Positions 21,810-33,070 are shown, counted from the first letter of the stretch. The stretch: DNA of 64,000 bases from Falciphora oryzae (GCA_000733355.1 JNVV01000085.1:1-64000), one strand, 5' to 3'. Notes: generated by a model from the sequence alone, not told the origin. Numbers and translations: made by a program.

Positions 21810-22499
21810 TTTTTATTACAGGGCTCCTGGTTACGCTTATTTCGGGAGTATCCGCGTGTAAAAAACCGACCAGGGGGTTAAAAAACCAAAAAACTAATAG
21901 TATTGAACAGGCCCTTACTGGCCTCAGGTTTCGAGCTGGAGGTTGCCCTGGGGAGGAAAGTGATTCACGCAACTGACGTAAAAACTTGTCCACAACCGAT
22001 TGTGCAAACCAATACAGGCTTCCCACATGTTAATTGTGGCGCTGCGGCGTTTTGGGGATCGGCGGCGCCGGCACTTCAATGGAAATTTGTGCACGTTACG
22101 TGTAATAACCAGTGCGGCTTCGGTGGCACCGCCGTTCGGGCAGGCGTTGTCGATGGTTGAGGGAACAACACATGTGTAGGCATCAATGACAAAAGCATGA
22201 AATCTGACAGCCACCGCTTCTGCGGCAGGACACCTTAGCCAATCCTTTCCCACGAAAAGTACAGCGCTGTAGATTGGGCAGCATCAATGCGGATGTCACA
22301 CCTCCAGCTATCATCGGTATTGTACCTTCGACCTATGCGCAGCGCATGTGCGCACAATGGAAAACTTTTAAGAGGAGAAGGGATTCAAGGAGGATTTGGA
22401 CGTCAAGACTGTGTTAGACTCTATGTGCCTTCCGCTCCCCTACGAGCATCATCTTACCATCACACAAATCCGCCCCGTCAACTCTGTCCCCTGTCGACG

Positions 22500-24146
22500 A
22501 TGAAAGTCTTCTACCCCAATTTTACCCTCCCGGACAACGAAGCCGGCATAGTGGCCTCGCCAGATATGCGTGGCACCATAGACATCATCTGGAGCTGCCT
22601 TGCCGTCGTGGTTCTCTGCACTTGGATGGTGTTGCACGAAAACGTCCCGGCCGAAGGCAACACCCACGGGGCAAAGCTTCGGGACCGGCTCTTCCTTGGG
22701 GTCTACCTTACCGCGCAAAAAGGATGTGCCTTCGCTTTTGCGCTTTTTGCCCCCGAGCTCTTTACAGGGAAAGCCATTATGGGCCTCTACTTCGCACGCC
22801 ATGTTCGGGATAGTATGAAGAAGGCGATAAATGAGGGCGAAGTAGACTGGACTATCTGCCATTCTTTCTTGGCCAACATGGGCGGTTTCGCCATCGACTT
22901 CAGCGAGGGCACGAGGGTACCGCAAGGCAGCTCCGACACATCAGTGGACAAGCAAACACCCACGATGCAAGACAAGGCAGAGAAACCCACTGCAGACAGC
23001 TCTCGAGACAAACCTGGAGATAAACGCAGCCCCGCCTCCACAAGTCTACTATCCACCCACATGTCTCCCCGACAACTCGAGGAACAAAAGTCAAAGACAA
23101 CACCGTCCGCAGAGAAAGCGAATGAGAACGCCAACGACGATGACCTCAAAAAATTACTCCATGACCTTTACCGAAAGCACGATGGCAATAAATGGTTCAT
23201 CTTTCAAATCCCCAAAGTCGCCCAAGGTCGTTGGAAAGAAGACACCATGAACTTGAGACTCATCCAAGACGTCCTCGAAAAATCAAACCCTGAAAAGCTC
23301 GGCTTTCATCCTCCACAGTCTTATGTACAGAACCTCATGGCCCTACGTGGGAACATATGGGTGGTCGATGGCGTTCAGCTGGAGTATGCTCGACGCACGG
23401 GCATCATCAGCGCAATTCCACGAGTTACAAAAGACGAAATCATGGACAAGAGCAAGGGGGACTGGGTCAGCAAAGCCCTCGCGATCCTACAGGTCACATG
23501 GCTGTGGATCCAGCTCGCCGTCAGAACGACAACCGGGCTCACAGCCACGCAGCTGGAAATCATGACGGCCGCATTCGCGACATGCAGCATCCTCACCTAT
23601 GCATTCTACTTCAGGAAGCCCAAAAACATCAAGACCCGCGTTCGAATCCAAGCAGCGAGGTACCCCGAGGTGCAAGAAATGGCGGACATGGGGAGGCTAG
23701 GGCCAAAGTCTGTCTGGTTCCCAAGGGTTCATCTCCAGATCGGAAACGACAACTATCATCAGAAGGAGGGGCAGGATACCGCAATTTTCCTGATAGTCGT
23801 GTCTGCTTTTATTGGGATGGTATTTGGGTCTGTCCATTTCGCTTGCTGGAATTCCCACTTCCCGACGCACGGGGAGCAGGTTGGTTGGAGGATCGCGTGC
23901 GGGGTCTTGCTTGTGATTCCGTTGCCCATTTCGAGTCTTATGCTGTTGGATAACCATTTGGAAAGCGTGCGCCGCAAGAAGAGGGTAAAGATGCGGTCGG
24001 GCAAGGTGCTGAGAGGGATCGCGCTTTTGTGCGAGGGGATTTACGTCTTAGCCCGGTTATACATAATGGCGGAGGCGGCTCGCACTTTGTATTATCAACC
24101 CAAGGAGAGCTTTGTAGCGACATGGGCGTTCATCCCGCATCTATAA
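22500..24146 (+). CDS. Fungal multi-pass integral membrane protein of unknown function
   Basis: A single open frame of 548 codons starts at the ATG at 22500. The frame is open further upstream to 22287, but that part has no domain character. Near the N-terminus the segment RGTIDIIWSCLAVVVLCTW (about residues 24-42) is the hallmark of a family of fungal membrane proteins I recognise but cannot name functionally. A hydrophobic stretch follows at about 65-85. A Ser/Lys/Asp-rich soluble loop spans about 140-220. Four further membrane segments lie at about 330-365, 425-450, 465-485 and 500-525. No frame lesions are seen and no introns are needed. The neighbours are unrelated in function. Confidence 0.75.
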   Translation: MKVFYPNFTLPDNEAGIVASPDMRGTIDIIWSCLAVVVLCTWMVLHENVPAEGNTHGAKLRDRLFLGVYLTAQKGCAFAFALFAPELFTGKAIMGLYFARHVRDSMKKAINEGEVDWTICHSFLANMGGFAIDFSEGTRVPQGSSDTSVDKQTPTMQDKAEKPTADSSRDKPGDKRSPASTSLLSTHMSPRQLEEQKSKTTPSAEKANENANDDDLKKLLHDLYRKHDGNKWFIFQIPKVAQGRWKEDTMNLRLIQDVLEKSNPEKLGFHPPQSYVQNLMALRGNIWVVDGVQLEYARRTGIISAIPRVTKDEIMDKSKGDWVSKALAILQVTWLWIQLAVRTTTGLTATQLEIMTAAFATCSILTYAFYFRKPKNIKTRVRIQAARYPEVQEMADMGRLGPKSVWFPRVHLQIGNDNYHQKEGQDTAIFLIVVSAFIGMVFGSVHFACWNSHFPTHGEQVGWRIACGVLLVIPLPISSLMLLDNHLESVRRKKRVKMRSGKVLRGIALLCEGIYVLARLYIMAEAARTLYYQPKESFVATWAFIPHL

Positions 24147-25077
24147 AGGGTGCGCTGGCCCGAGGTCTGCCGAAGGAGGTTTAGTTCAGATGGGTTGCTA
24201 GGCTAAAGTTGATGTGAACACGTGCGTAAAGCATGTGGATGGGGAAGACAGGAGAAAGAAAAAAAGAAATTCCCGTCGGGTGGAACAACCCGGCCACGGC
24301 ACAATTATCCTTGCAACCACCACGGTCACGGCATGATCCATGTCAACGGATACGGGGGTCAATATTGGGAACCATGGCTTCATTTAACAGTTGAAACTAC
24401 TTTATGATTTTAGCCTGCAGCCCAATGCAGTGGGCTGATAGACAGAAAATCGACCACATTCATTCCCGGCTTCCATTCTCAGTCTGGATGAAGCAGTTTC
24501 CCCAGCTCGGAGCGTTGATTCCGCTCCCACTTGCGTTTCTCATCTTTTGTTTCTTTCCATGAACGAGTATTCACTTTCTTTTTTGCTAACCAGCTACTTT
24601 CCGTTGGAACCCCTCACCTTATTGGATCAGCCCCTTGGTTAGGCCGGTGCACAAGTCATCTCCTGGAAATTTTCGGCGCAACCTGGTGATCACCAACTGA
24701 ACCACGCTGCGGGAGTTGGTGCTGCGGCATATTAGAAGCAGGTGGCCCTGCAGATCCCCGGTTGATCTCCCCTCCCCCACGGTATTTAACCGGATGATCG
24801 CGATCCAGCAGATTGCCTGACCTTGGCGCTCCAATGCCACCCCTGGTTGATATTAGAATCCCGGTATTGCCATATATATCCCCGCGTTGCTCTTGCCATG
24901 AGATCGGACCGCAGACATTGTGACTAGAGATAGACAGGAAATATGCAGCAGCGGGAGGTCAAGCTGCTTGGCATATATGAGGGCCTCGGGAACGTATTGC
25001 CCTCTTCGATTCATGGGGCTTCCGCCTTGAGTCCCTACGATCCCTGACGGCGCTCGGAAAGCACAAGGCTCTCGACG
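24147..25077. other. Intergenic region upstream of the xylanase
   Basis: No gene was recognised. A tatatat stretch near 24870 is a possible core promoter element of the downstream gene. No other feature could be supported. Confidence 0.5.
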
Positions 25078-26352
25078 ATGCGCTCAGCAACACTCCTCGC
25101 TGCCGTTCTGGTCAGTTCTAGCGCCATATGGGCGCAGATGCTCAACAAGCTGGCCAAGGATGCTGGGCTGCTGTACTTTGGCACGTCCTTCAACCCCGGC
25201 GAAGTCAACGATGCCCCCTACTACAAGCTCGCGAGCGATCCCAACATGTTCGGCCAGTGGACGCCCGATAACGCGCAAAAGTGGGACGCCACCGAGCCGA
25301 ACAGAGGCAGATTCTCGTACGGCCAGGCCGACGCCACCATCGGCAGGGCCACGCAGAACGGGCAGATCATGCGGTGCCACACGCTGGTGTGGCACAGCCA
25401 GCTGCCGGGATGGGGTACGCAACTTTACGCTAAATGGGGCCTTCTCGATAGGATCGTGGCTAACACCGACGCCCTTTGTCGACAGTCTCATCTGGATCTT
25501 GGAATAAGAACACTTTGACGGATGTGATCAACTCCCACATCAGCAACGTGATGGGCCACTTCAAGGGGAAGTGCTACGCGTGGGATGTAGTAAACGAGGC
25601 ACTGGAAGACAACGGATCATACCGTAATAGCGTGTTCTACCGTGTCCTCGGCGACAGCTACTTTGCCCTTGCCTTCAAGCAGGCAGCAGCCACCGACCCT
25701 GGCGCGAAGCTGTATTACAACGACTGTATGTCTCCACCTTCTTCTTTGCATGTCTGGTTGTGCCCGAAAGCAACGGTGGAAAAAAGCATGCAAAACTCAC
25801 AGAATCCCACCAGACAACCTCGAGTACTTCCCCGCCAAGGCCGACGGCGCGGTGCGGATCGCCAAGCTGGTGCAGGCCGCAGGCGTGCGCATCGACGGCG
25901 TGGGCCTGCAGGCGCACATGACGGTCGGCAAGACTCCCTCGCGGGCCAACCTGACGTGGACGCTCAACAAGTACACGGCGCTGGGGCTCGACGTGGCCTA
26001 CACGGAGCTCGACATCCGCATCGACCCGCTCCCGTCGGCGGCGAGCAGCCTAGCTGCGCAGGGGCGTGAGTACGAGGCCATCGTGGGCTCGTGCCTCGAC
26101 GTGCCGCGCTGCGTCGGCGTCACGGTGTGGGGGTTCAGCGACGCGCACAGCTGGGTTCCCGGCACGTTCAGGGGCACGGGCGACGCGAACCTATACGACA
26201 AGCAGACCCGGCCCAAGCCGGCGTACTCGAGCGTGTCGGCCGTGCTGGCAAAGGCGAGCGGCAAGCGGCCGGCGTGGGGGAGCAAGCCTGTAACGACGAT
26301 GGTTAGTGTTCCGAGGGCCGCGGCAGCTGCTGTGACGGCTGCCCCGCTGTGA
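25078..26352 (+). CDS. GH10 endo-1,4-beta-xylanase, secreted
   Basis: Three exons (25078-25414, 25486-25725, 25814-26352) joined across GT..AG introns of 71 and 88 bp restore a continuous 371-residue protein. A signal peptide (about residues 1-19) is followed directly by a single GH10 TIM barrel. Visible motifs are WHSQLPGW, WDVVNEAL with the acid/base Glu at 150, QAHM, YTELD with the nucleophile Glu at 257, and VTVWGFSD near the C-terminus. There is no carbohydrate-binding module, only a short Ala-rich tail. The enzyme hydrolyses internal beta-1,4 linkages of xylan outside the cell. All catalytic residues are present, so it is probably functional. Confidence 0.95.
25415..25485 (+). other. 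Intron 1 of the GH10 xylanase gene
   Basis: Begins gtacgc and ends gacag. Removal joins PGW to VSSGSW in frame, as in the family. Confidence 0.9.
25726..25813 (+). other. Intron 2 of the GH10 xylanase gene
   Basis: Begins gtatgt and ends accag. Removal restores the YYNDYNLEYF motif of GH10 enzymes. Confidence 0.9.
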
Positions 26353-26934
26353 GATTTGGCGACATGTTGGGAAATGGAATGTCCTCGAAGGGGGAGGATA
26401 TGTTTCGACGATTGGATGGTCTGGACGTGGATGGAATCGAAAATTAAAATGGAGCGGGAGGTCTTTGTTTCTCTCTCGGTTTCTTCGCGTCTTCGCGCCG
26501 ACGCTGGCGCGTCGTTCGTGGGCCATGGGAGACGTTGAGTTAAACTTTGTTCTCAAGGCACGGCCAAAAGCTGTGCCGGCACCAGACGGTTTTATCCCAC
26601 TTCGCCGTGCCGGTGGGATCCAATTTGTCAGCATTACGAGTCAAAGCCATTCCACTTGAAGCAACCGCGCGGCAAGGTTTACGGCGTGCTTCCCCCGAAT
26701 CTCAGCATCGTCGGAGCGGAGGCGATTGCGCTTGCATTTAATGTTAGTAATTCATCTCCAATGCTCCGGGAACATTGCCGCCGGTTGGTCATCTCGTCGT
26801 CCATCTTTGGGGGGTATATTACGTGCCCTGTGAGGCCCACCGCCTCCTCGCTGAATCCCGTCTCCCATCGCTATCTTCACCCCTGCCAGCAGCACCTTTG
26901 CCAAGCCCCCGCTATTGTCCCGCAATCTCCAATC

Positions 26935-27783
26935 ATGCCCCGCGGAGCCGTCATCGCCCTCTCCCACGGCGGCGGCCCCATGCCGCTGCTGGACCACCCG
27001 GACTCGGCACAGATGGCCAAGTCGATGCGCGAGCGCGTCCCCGAGATCCTGCGCCTCAACGACCCGGACCCGGCGCGCCGCCCGACCGCCATCGTGCTCG
27101 TCACCGCCCACTGGGTCGCCCCCTCCGGCAGCTTCCCGTCCATCACCTCGGGCGCCAAGCCGGACCTCATCTTCGACTACTACAACTTCCCGCCCGAGGC
27201 CTACGAGTTCAAGTACCCGGCCCCCGGCGCGCCCGACCTCGGCGCGCGCCTAGCCGAGCTCTCCAGGGAGCAAGGGCTCTCCCCCTCGCTGCACCTGGAC
27301 CGCGGCTACGACCACGGCGTCTTCGTGCCGCTGCTGCTCGCGCGCCCCGCCGCCGACGTGCCCGTGCTGCAGGTGTCCGTCATGAAGGGCGACGACGCGC
27401 GCGCGCACTTTGCGCTGGGCCGCGCCCTCGCCGCCCTGCGCGAGGAGCGCAACGTCGCCGTCGTCGGCAGCGGCTTCGCGTCCTTCCACAACCTGCGCGA
27501 GATGTTCGCCGGCAAGGCCGGGTCCGACGCCGAGTTCACCAAGCTGCACAAGGCGTGGAACGCCGCCATGACGGATGCTACGCTTACCGAGAGCGTCAAG
27601 GAGAGGGAGGACAAGTTTGCCGGCTGGCGCGACTGGCCGCACGCCTACGTCAGCCACCCGCCGAACGGGGCGGAGCACTTCATGCCCCTGGCGGTCTGCG
27701 CGGGCGCCGCGGGGGATGGGGCGGGGAAGTCGTATGTTGACGAGTATATGGGGTTGGACATCCACTCGTATTATTGGGATTGA
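26935..27783 (+). CDS. LigB-type extradiol ring-cleavage dioxygenase (4,5-DOPA dioxygenase-like)
   Basis: The 282-residue frame begins at the ATG at 26935 (MPRGAVIALSHGGGP), the start that matches the conserved N-terminus of the class III extradiol (LigB) family. Upstream in-frame codons back to 26656 look like leader sequence. Conserved histidines lie at 11 (LSHGGGP), 59 (TAHW), 127 (YDHGVFVPL), 185 (SFHNL) and 248 (EHFMPL), the expected metal ligands and catalytic His. Family members cleave catechol rings with O2 using a non-haem Fe or Zn site; DOPA-type compounds are a plausible substrate but unproven. No signal peptide, so probably cytosolic. No frame damage is seen. Confidence 0.88.
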   Translation: MPRGAVIALSHGGGPMPLLDHPDSAQMAKSMRERVPEILRLNDPDPARRPTAIVLVTAHWVAPSGSFPSITSGAKPDLIFDYYNFPPEAYEFKYPAPGAPDLGARLAELSREQGLSPSLHLDRGYDHGVFVPLLLARPAADVPVLQVSVMKGDDARAHFALGRALAALREERNVAVVGSGFASFHNLREMFAGKAGSDAEFTKLHKAWNAAMTDATLTESVKEREDKFAGWRDWPHAYVSHPPNGAEHFMPLAVCAGAAGDGAGKSYVDEYMGLDIHSYYWD

Positions 27784-28907
27784 GGACGCGATGTGAACGA
27801 GATTATGTACAAAGGAAATATGGCCATGTCGTTACTCATGATGCCCGGACGACGGCGTATGCATAGCGAGAAAAGAAACACGAAATTCGCCCCTTGTTTC
27901 TTGCGAGCCTGATCATTGTGGAGGGAAGCAAATAGGAAGCTAAGGAAACACCAACTCGTTGCTTGAGACCGCCGTAGACTGTCTATCCCTTCCTTGCCTA
28001 ATGCCACAGGTGCGGCCGGGCGCGTTGGAGGACTGCGGTCGGAAGTTGGCTAGGTGTTCAACGACCCCGCGGCCCTCGATGATCGGGACGCCCGGGCTGG
28101 GAAAGCGGAGCTCGACAGGAGGGTGCATTCCGTCGCGGGGCCTAGGGGATGCACAGGCTGCTGCTAGTTCGGGCTAATGAAGGCGTGTTAGAGGCTTGCG
28201 ACTGCGGTGCTTGTTGCTTCCCCCGTTGGAGAAGGGAAGAATCCACGCCGACTCCATCGTCACTCTGCGGGTGACAGAGACCGCGCTGATATAGACGGAT
28301 CCCAACGAGACGCCAAGATAACATGACATAACGCGGCGAGAGGTTTTGCTTTCACCGCCGCGCTGCTGGAGGCCGCTCACAGGTTAGTATCGAGACCAGA
28401 TAACAGATGTGAACGTTTGGCTGGAGAACGGTCGTTGGCCGTACGAACCAGGCGCAGTCGCAAGAAGGATCGCGGGTATTATGGTGTGACATCAACACTG
28501 GCCGATGAATTTCCGCATGGGAAATGTGCCAAGGGGCGCCAGGCACAACCGGCACCGTTTAAGGCTGACACCAAATAGGCTGCTTATTTCCAGACGGCTT
28601 TGTGCCGCTCGATTGGCTCTCTTGGTGCAAATTACCACCGCATTGGATCGGAGCGTGAAGAGTGCGACGGGTGAGCACAAGAACTCCATTCTCTCTCCGA
28701 ATCACAGCTGGGGAGGAGGGGCACTCGGAAGACGCCGATAAAGCGCAAAATTGTCCAGCCAATAAGACCTGCCTACAGTATTGCTGTATGCCTTGAGGCG
28801 ACACATTTTCCCCTTAAAGATGGCGATTTGCCTCCAGATCCAAGCCACAGGAGAACATCCGCCACGTAAACCACCTCTCCCTTTAGCCATCTAACCCAGG
28901 CACCAAC
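27784..28907. other. Intergenic, no supported gene
   Basis: This is the convergent 3' region of the dioxygenase gene and the minus-strand NPP1 gene. I see no coding frame with recognisable content. Confidence 0.5.
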
Positions 28908-29888
28908 CTAGGCCCAATTGGGGATTGGGCCATCGACATCGGGGTTGAACCCAGGGACCTGGCCGCCGGCCGCCTTGCGCAGGTACTCCTTGAACAGCCC
29001 ATCGGGCAGCTTGGCGTTGGGCCCGTCGTACGGCTGCATGGCCTTGTCGCGCAGGCCGACGCTGGGCCAGCCGAGCCAGCCGACGAGGCTGCCGAGGAAC
29101 CACTTGCCCGTGTAGTTCTCGATCTTGTCGTCGGCGGCCGTCGCCCAGCGGAAGCAGTGCGTGCGCCCACCGTCCTTGTGGTACACGACCTTTGCGCGCT
29201 GCCCTTCCAGGCGCGGCGAGTTGGTCGCCTTTTTGTACTCGGCATGGCAGGAGGGCGCGACACGTTTCACTTGGTTGTCCCGCACGAAGATCACGATGTT
29301 TTCCCAGTCGTGCCGGTGGCCCCCGAGGAAGCTGCCACAGACGATCTGGTCCTTTTCGAAGTAGTACTCGTACCTGGGAGGGACTGTCGGTTTCTCTTGC
29401 CTTGCGGATGAGATCTGTGTCCGGCGAGTAGGGTTCTCGACTTACATGATGGCGCACCAGCCGTTGTTGCAGCGGGCCCGACTGTAAACGTTGCTGTTCT
29501 GCAGACGGTTGGGCTCGCGGCAGGTGGCCCTGAGGCAGTTGGGCGGGACGCCCTGCCCGGGCCCCAGGCCCGGGTTCCTGTTCCCGTTGGGGTCGATGGC
29601 GGACGTGTAGTAGCAGCCGTCCTTGTCAAAGTCCAGGACGGGCTGGAACTTGTGCTCGATGGCGAGGGCGCGGACCGGCAGCGCGCCGCGGATGTCGCGC
29701 CGCCTCAGCTCCGTGATCTCCGTCATGTTGGCGGCCTCGTCGTCCTCCTCCACGTAGTCCGCAGGCACCTCGACGGCGACCCACGGGGTAGCGAAGGGAA
29801 CGTCGGCAGGGATCACGGCGGTGGCCGCCAGTGCCCTGCCCGCCACGCTCCCGAGGAGGAGGGCGGCGGTGGTGGTGAAAGAATGCAT
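28908..29888 (-). CDS. NPP1-domain necrosis-inducing protein (NLP family), secreted
   Basis: Two exons (29888-29446 and 29373-28908) flank a 72-bp GT..AG intron and give a continuous 302-residue protein. A signal peptide covers about residues 1-21. The NPP1 domain begins near residue 90. It has several cysteines, the family segment containing CNNGWC at the exon junction, and the diagnostic heptapeptide GHRHDWE encoded at 29301-29321. Secreted NLPs of plant-associated microbes bind plant membrane sphingolipids and many cause necrosis; others are non-toxic, so activity cannot be assumed. The reading frame is unbroken. An NPP1 gene is expected in a plant-associated or saprotrophic fungus. Confidence 0.9.
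29374..29445 (-). other. Intron of the NPP1-family gene
   Basis: On the minus strand it begins gtaagt and ends tcccag. Splicing keeps the frame. Confidence 0.88.
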
Positions 29889-31255
29889 TGCCCAAAGCGT
29901 GTAGGGGACTTTGCAAGTGACTGAATGGATACCTCGGAAGCAGATGTGCTGGGCTGTTTCTCGCGGTGATTTTAGCGTGAGAGAGAATCATATTCATCTT
30001 CCGGCGGGGACTTGGCGGATTTATAGGTCTTTTACTCGGATGCACTCCCACAAATCTTTCTGCTGCCCATGGCTTCCGCGGCCAATACCCGCCCGCGCCG
30101 CCACTGAGGCCGCCACTTTCGTATCGTCCGGGTTGGCTGCGGTTGATGCTGTGTACATCGTGCCGCAACGTGCAGTTTCCTTTCCCTGCCGTTGGTTGCC
30201 AAGGTCCCCGCTGACTGAGCACTTGTGCGCCAGCTACCACAGCATATGTCTGCTTTTCCCACTGGAGTTCCCATTGGTAGGCTTTCTCCGCGATGGTTGA
30301 TTAAGGGGTACAGGGCGTTCCAGCTAACGCATGCACAAAGCCGAGATAGGTTTTGCTCAGCTCATGTCGGAAGGCTCCGCTATCAAAGAGGGCGCTATCA
30401 AAGAGGGCGGGGTTTTGTGTGGCTTGCCGCCCGGCTTTATGGCATCTATCGGGTAGACAGATGGGCTTATTCTCGCGTTCATTTCAACTCGAAGAGGGGC
30501 ATGCATGGGCTCGGATGTCCTTCATGTGGCCGCTTCACCGCCAGACGCCTCTTGTGTAGCTGTCACTCGTTTGATGGGCTGGCATACCAGCTGAAGCCTG
30601 CATTTGCCAAGACCGGGTTTCCCCGCTGACGCGGGGTCTCGCTTACACTGGGGCAATCCGCCCAGGTCTTTGACGACAGAGAATCACAGCCAATTTTGCC
30701 TGGAAAAGGACGCCATGTCATCTCCGGCGTGGAGGCAGAATTCTTCCTCGCCCGCGTTGGTGATACTGACGTGTGCGGGCATGTATGGACTCGCTTGCAT
30801 CCAGGGAATTTCGACATTGTTCAGTCGACCAGGACCTCCCGATCTACATCCCAGAGCTGTTCGGCCAACTCCTCAGAGCCCTCCAAAACCATGTTGCATG
30901 GCAAGTACAGTAGAACCGACTTCCACATCTCCACCCCCGGGAGAAAAGCACCTCTCGAAAAAAAAATCGAAAATATCTATCCTTCTCCAAGATTTCTGCC
31001 GCTTGCTTCTTCAAAAACGCCTTCAGTTCTAGGAGGGCGGCTTGGTACTCAGAACCGCTCTCGCTAGCCCCAGAGTCTCTCAGTTCGAGGTTCCTCGAGG
31101 TTACTTGCTGGCGCGCGGCCACTCTGGCGAGGTCTTGTACAGCCCACGTCCCCGCTGAGTAGGTAATGTCGGCCTTGAGGACCGCAAAATAGGCGCGTAT
31201 AAAGACAGGAATGGCAGGTCGAGACGGTCGAGTGAAAGAGACAGGAGGGAAATCA
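29889..31255. other. Intergenic, no supported gene
   Basis: Promoter side of the NPP1-family gene followed by mixed sequence with only short overlapping open frames. A minus-strand frame at 30844-31122 has an amphipathic Leu/Lys/Glu stretch but no supporting context. A 13-bp unit (ctatcaaagaggg) is repeated twice at about 30377-30402. Confidence 0.5.
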
Positions 31256-31483
31256 GGGCCTGTCCTAGACTAACGGTTTTTCGGTTTTTTGGTTTTTTGC
31301 TCAACTTTTTTCTAAAATATATCAACACCAAAGGCAGGATAGCAAAAACAAATTAATATGGATGCGGTTTTAAATAATACAAATCCTTTTCATATACTTC
31401 CTTTTTAATGCAAGGCTTTCAATCTTTAGAAAAAATTTAGCAAAAAACCAAAAAACCAAAAAACCGTTATATAGGACAGGCCC
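31256..31483. mobile_element. PIF/Harbinger-like MITE, 228 bp
   Basis: The ends are inverted repeats of about 60 bp, starting gggcctgtcctaga and gggcctgtcctata, both running into repeated ggtttttt blocks. The trinucleotide tca is duplicated at 31253-31255 and 31484-31486. The terminal GGGCCTGT is shared with the element at 21082-21914. No coding capacity. Confidence 0.85.
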
Positions 31484-31486
31484 TCA

Positions 31487-32511
31487 AATGTGCAAATGGA
31501 GTCCCTCCTGCCTATCCAGCAGGACTCTGCTCCTGGCAGAGAAGACACATGCTTGTCTGTCCTGACTGCCTTGTTGATGGACCGGGAAGCAAGAATGTAC
31601 GACCTGACCGAATGACCTGGTACAAGGGGCGTGAATGGGGCACATTTTCCCCATCCGCCGACCGACTCTAGGGCACTGGGTAAATGGCTTCCACTCGAAA
31701 CCATTCACCCGTCCTAGAATTTTGTAAGTGTGGGGCCTCTTGCTGGGACATTGGGAAGAGCCCTCGCCAAAGCGACTCGTCGGCGCAGTGCTCTGGCCTC
31801 CAGGAGCTCAGCTTAACTCTCACCCCCGGGGGCAAACCCTGAGGTCCGCACTCGTCGGGATCCCGATAGCTATTGGTCATTCGGGTACGGCGGGGCGTTC
31901 CAAAACGCCGCGAACTTCTGGAATTGCGTCGGGCGTCGAGCCTCTGAGCAGGCTCATCGGTGCCCACCCCCAGCCACGGATAGGTATAGGAGTGCCACCA
32001 TAGAGCATAACCCTGGGTAATATACCGTAGCCACTACGCTCACCACAAGCTCCCAGACCCGGGCCGTCATTTCTGCCCGACCGGCTTTCCTCTGTATCTC
32101 CGGGCCGAGGTCGAAAGACAGCAATGTGGCGATGCATAGTGGCTCGTCCGGGGGTACCCAGATGGAGCGATAATAAAAAAAGGGTTCGAAGGTGGTCCAA
32201 GCGGGGGGAGAGCGTACCGGGCGGGGATCATAGACTGTTCTCGGGATACAAAAATCGAAGACTTAGCCCACTGTAATGCAGAGTTAGGGTTACCCGGCCA
32301 AGGCTGCGTAGGCCACTGAGGACCAAGGGTCACGCACATACCTTGGATTGAAAGTCGTGGATTATGCCGTAAAGCCTGCAATCCTTCAGGCCTACTCTCG
32401 CAACATGTAGGGGTTCGGTCTCTAGGCTGGTAGTCCGATTTGCGAACTGAAAGAAGAGTGATCTTGCCAGTGCTCCCTCTTGGGATTGTCAGCCAGGACT
32501 TTAATTGTAAA
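31487..32511. other. No supported gene
   Basis: Moderate GC content and only short frames. It contains the target site of the Copia element (gtagt at 32512-32516). Nothing else was recognised. Confidence 0.5.
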
Positions 32512-32516
32512 GTAGT

Positions 32517-32777
32517 TGTCGCAAAGGAGCGGGTCTCTGCGGGGGATCTACCGGCAAAGCCGTGTTACAGGACCCCGGTGCCCGTTAGAGACCCTCGTCG
32601 CCCTCGGCCGGTGCGTGACACGCACCGGCCGAGGCCGACGAGGGCTCGATACCCTTACCGCGCACCCGTGTATATAGAGCCCGAGGGTCTCCCACCCTCA
32701 ACAGACCTTTCCTACTAGTTCCTTAGAGGTAGTAGCCAATTCAAACGGTTTACTGCATGCACCTTTACTTTGCAACA
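32517..32777 (+). repeat. Copia 5' LTR
   Basis: Ends tgtcgcaaagg and ctttgcaaca. A 26-bp-arm inverted repeat with a 1-base centre lies at 32592-32644, and a TATA-like gtatatagag at about 32670 follows it. It appears identical to the LTR at 38735-38995. Confidence 0.95.
32592..32644. promoter_or_regulatory. Long GC-rich hairpin upstream of the LTR TATA box
   Basis: Arms 32592-32617 and 32619-32644 are complementary except for one position, centred on the A at 32618. It lies about 25 bp upstream of the TATA-like sequence. The same structure is at 38810-38862. Its role is unknown; an effect on transcription start or on RNA structure of the LTR is conceivable. Confidence 0.6.
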
Positions 32778-32790
32778 GTTATGAGCCCGG
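32778..32790 (+). promoter_or_regulatory. Copia primer-binding site, anticodon-arm type
   Basis: The bases gttatgagcccgg directly after the 5' LTR are complementary to the anticodon arm of a methionine tRNA (cgggctcataac), not to a tRNA 3' end. Priming by a cleaved half of initiator tRNA-Met is established for Drosophila copia. Applying it here is inference. Confidence 0.6.
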
Positions 32791-33070
32791 CGTTTTTGAC
32801 CCCCTTTTACGCATTTTAGGGGTTGCATTGCAATTACCCCTTCTACCTCCATTTTATTCCTTCATCAAGCATTTAGCAATTCTCTCCAGTGCGCGGCAGG
32901 CCCGTGTAGAACACCCATTTCCCGCTCACGGGCCCACCGACCCCTGACGTTGAAGCTATCGCCACCGCCCCGTCCGGATCTCCACCATCAGCACCCGTTT
33001 TTCCTTCGCCTACCCCAGGCGCTTCTCAAGCACCCTTTGAGACGTCCCACCTGCTTCAGAAGCACCCACC

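Larger units (their letters stand above)
21082..21914. mobile_element. PIF/Harbinger-like non-autonomous element
   Basis: The two ends are inverted repeats starting gggcctgttcaatactatt and continuing into ggttttttggttttt. The flanking trinucleotide tta is duplicated (21079-21081 and 21915-21917). GGGCC termini with a 3-bp target duplication are typical of the PIF/Harbinger superfamily. The interior has no transposase. It has a 12-bp tandem repeat, an 18-bp tandem repeat and an assembly gap. Confidence 0.75.

Noticed and set aside
27250..27765. 171-codon minus-strand frame opposite the LigB dioxygenase
   Set aside because: It is the complement of a high-GC coding frame whose plus-strand reading has clear catalytic motifs.
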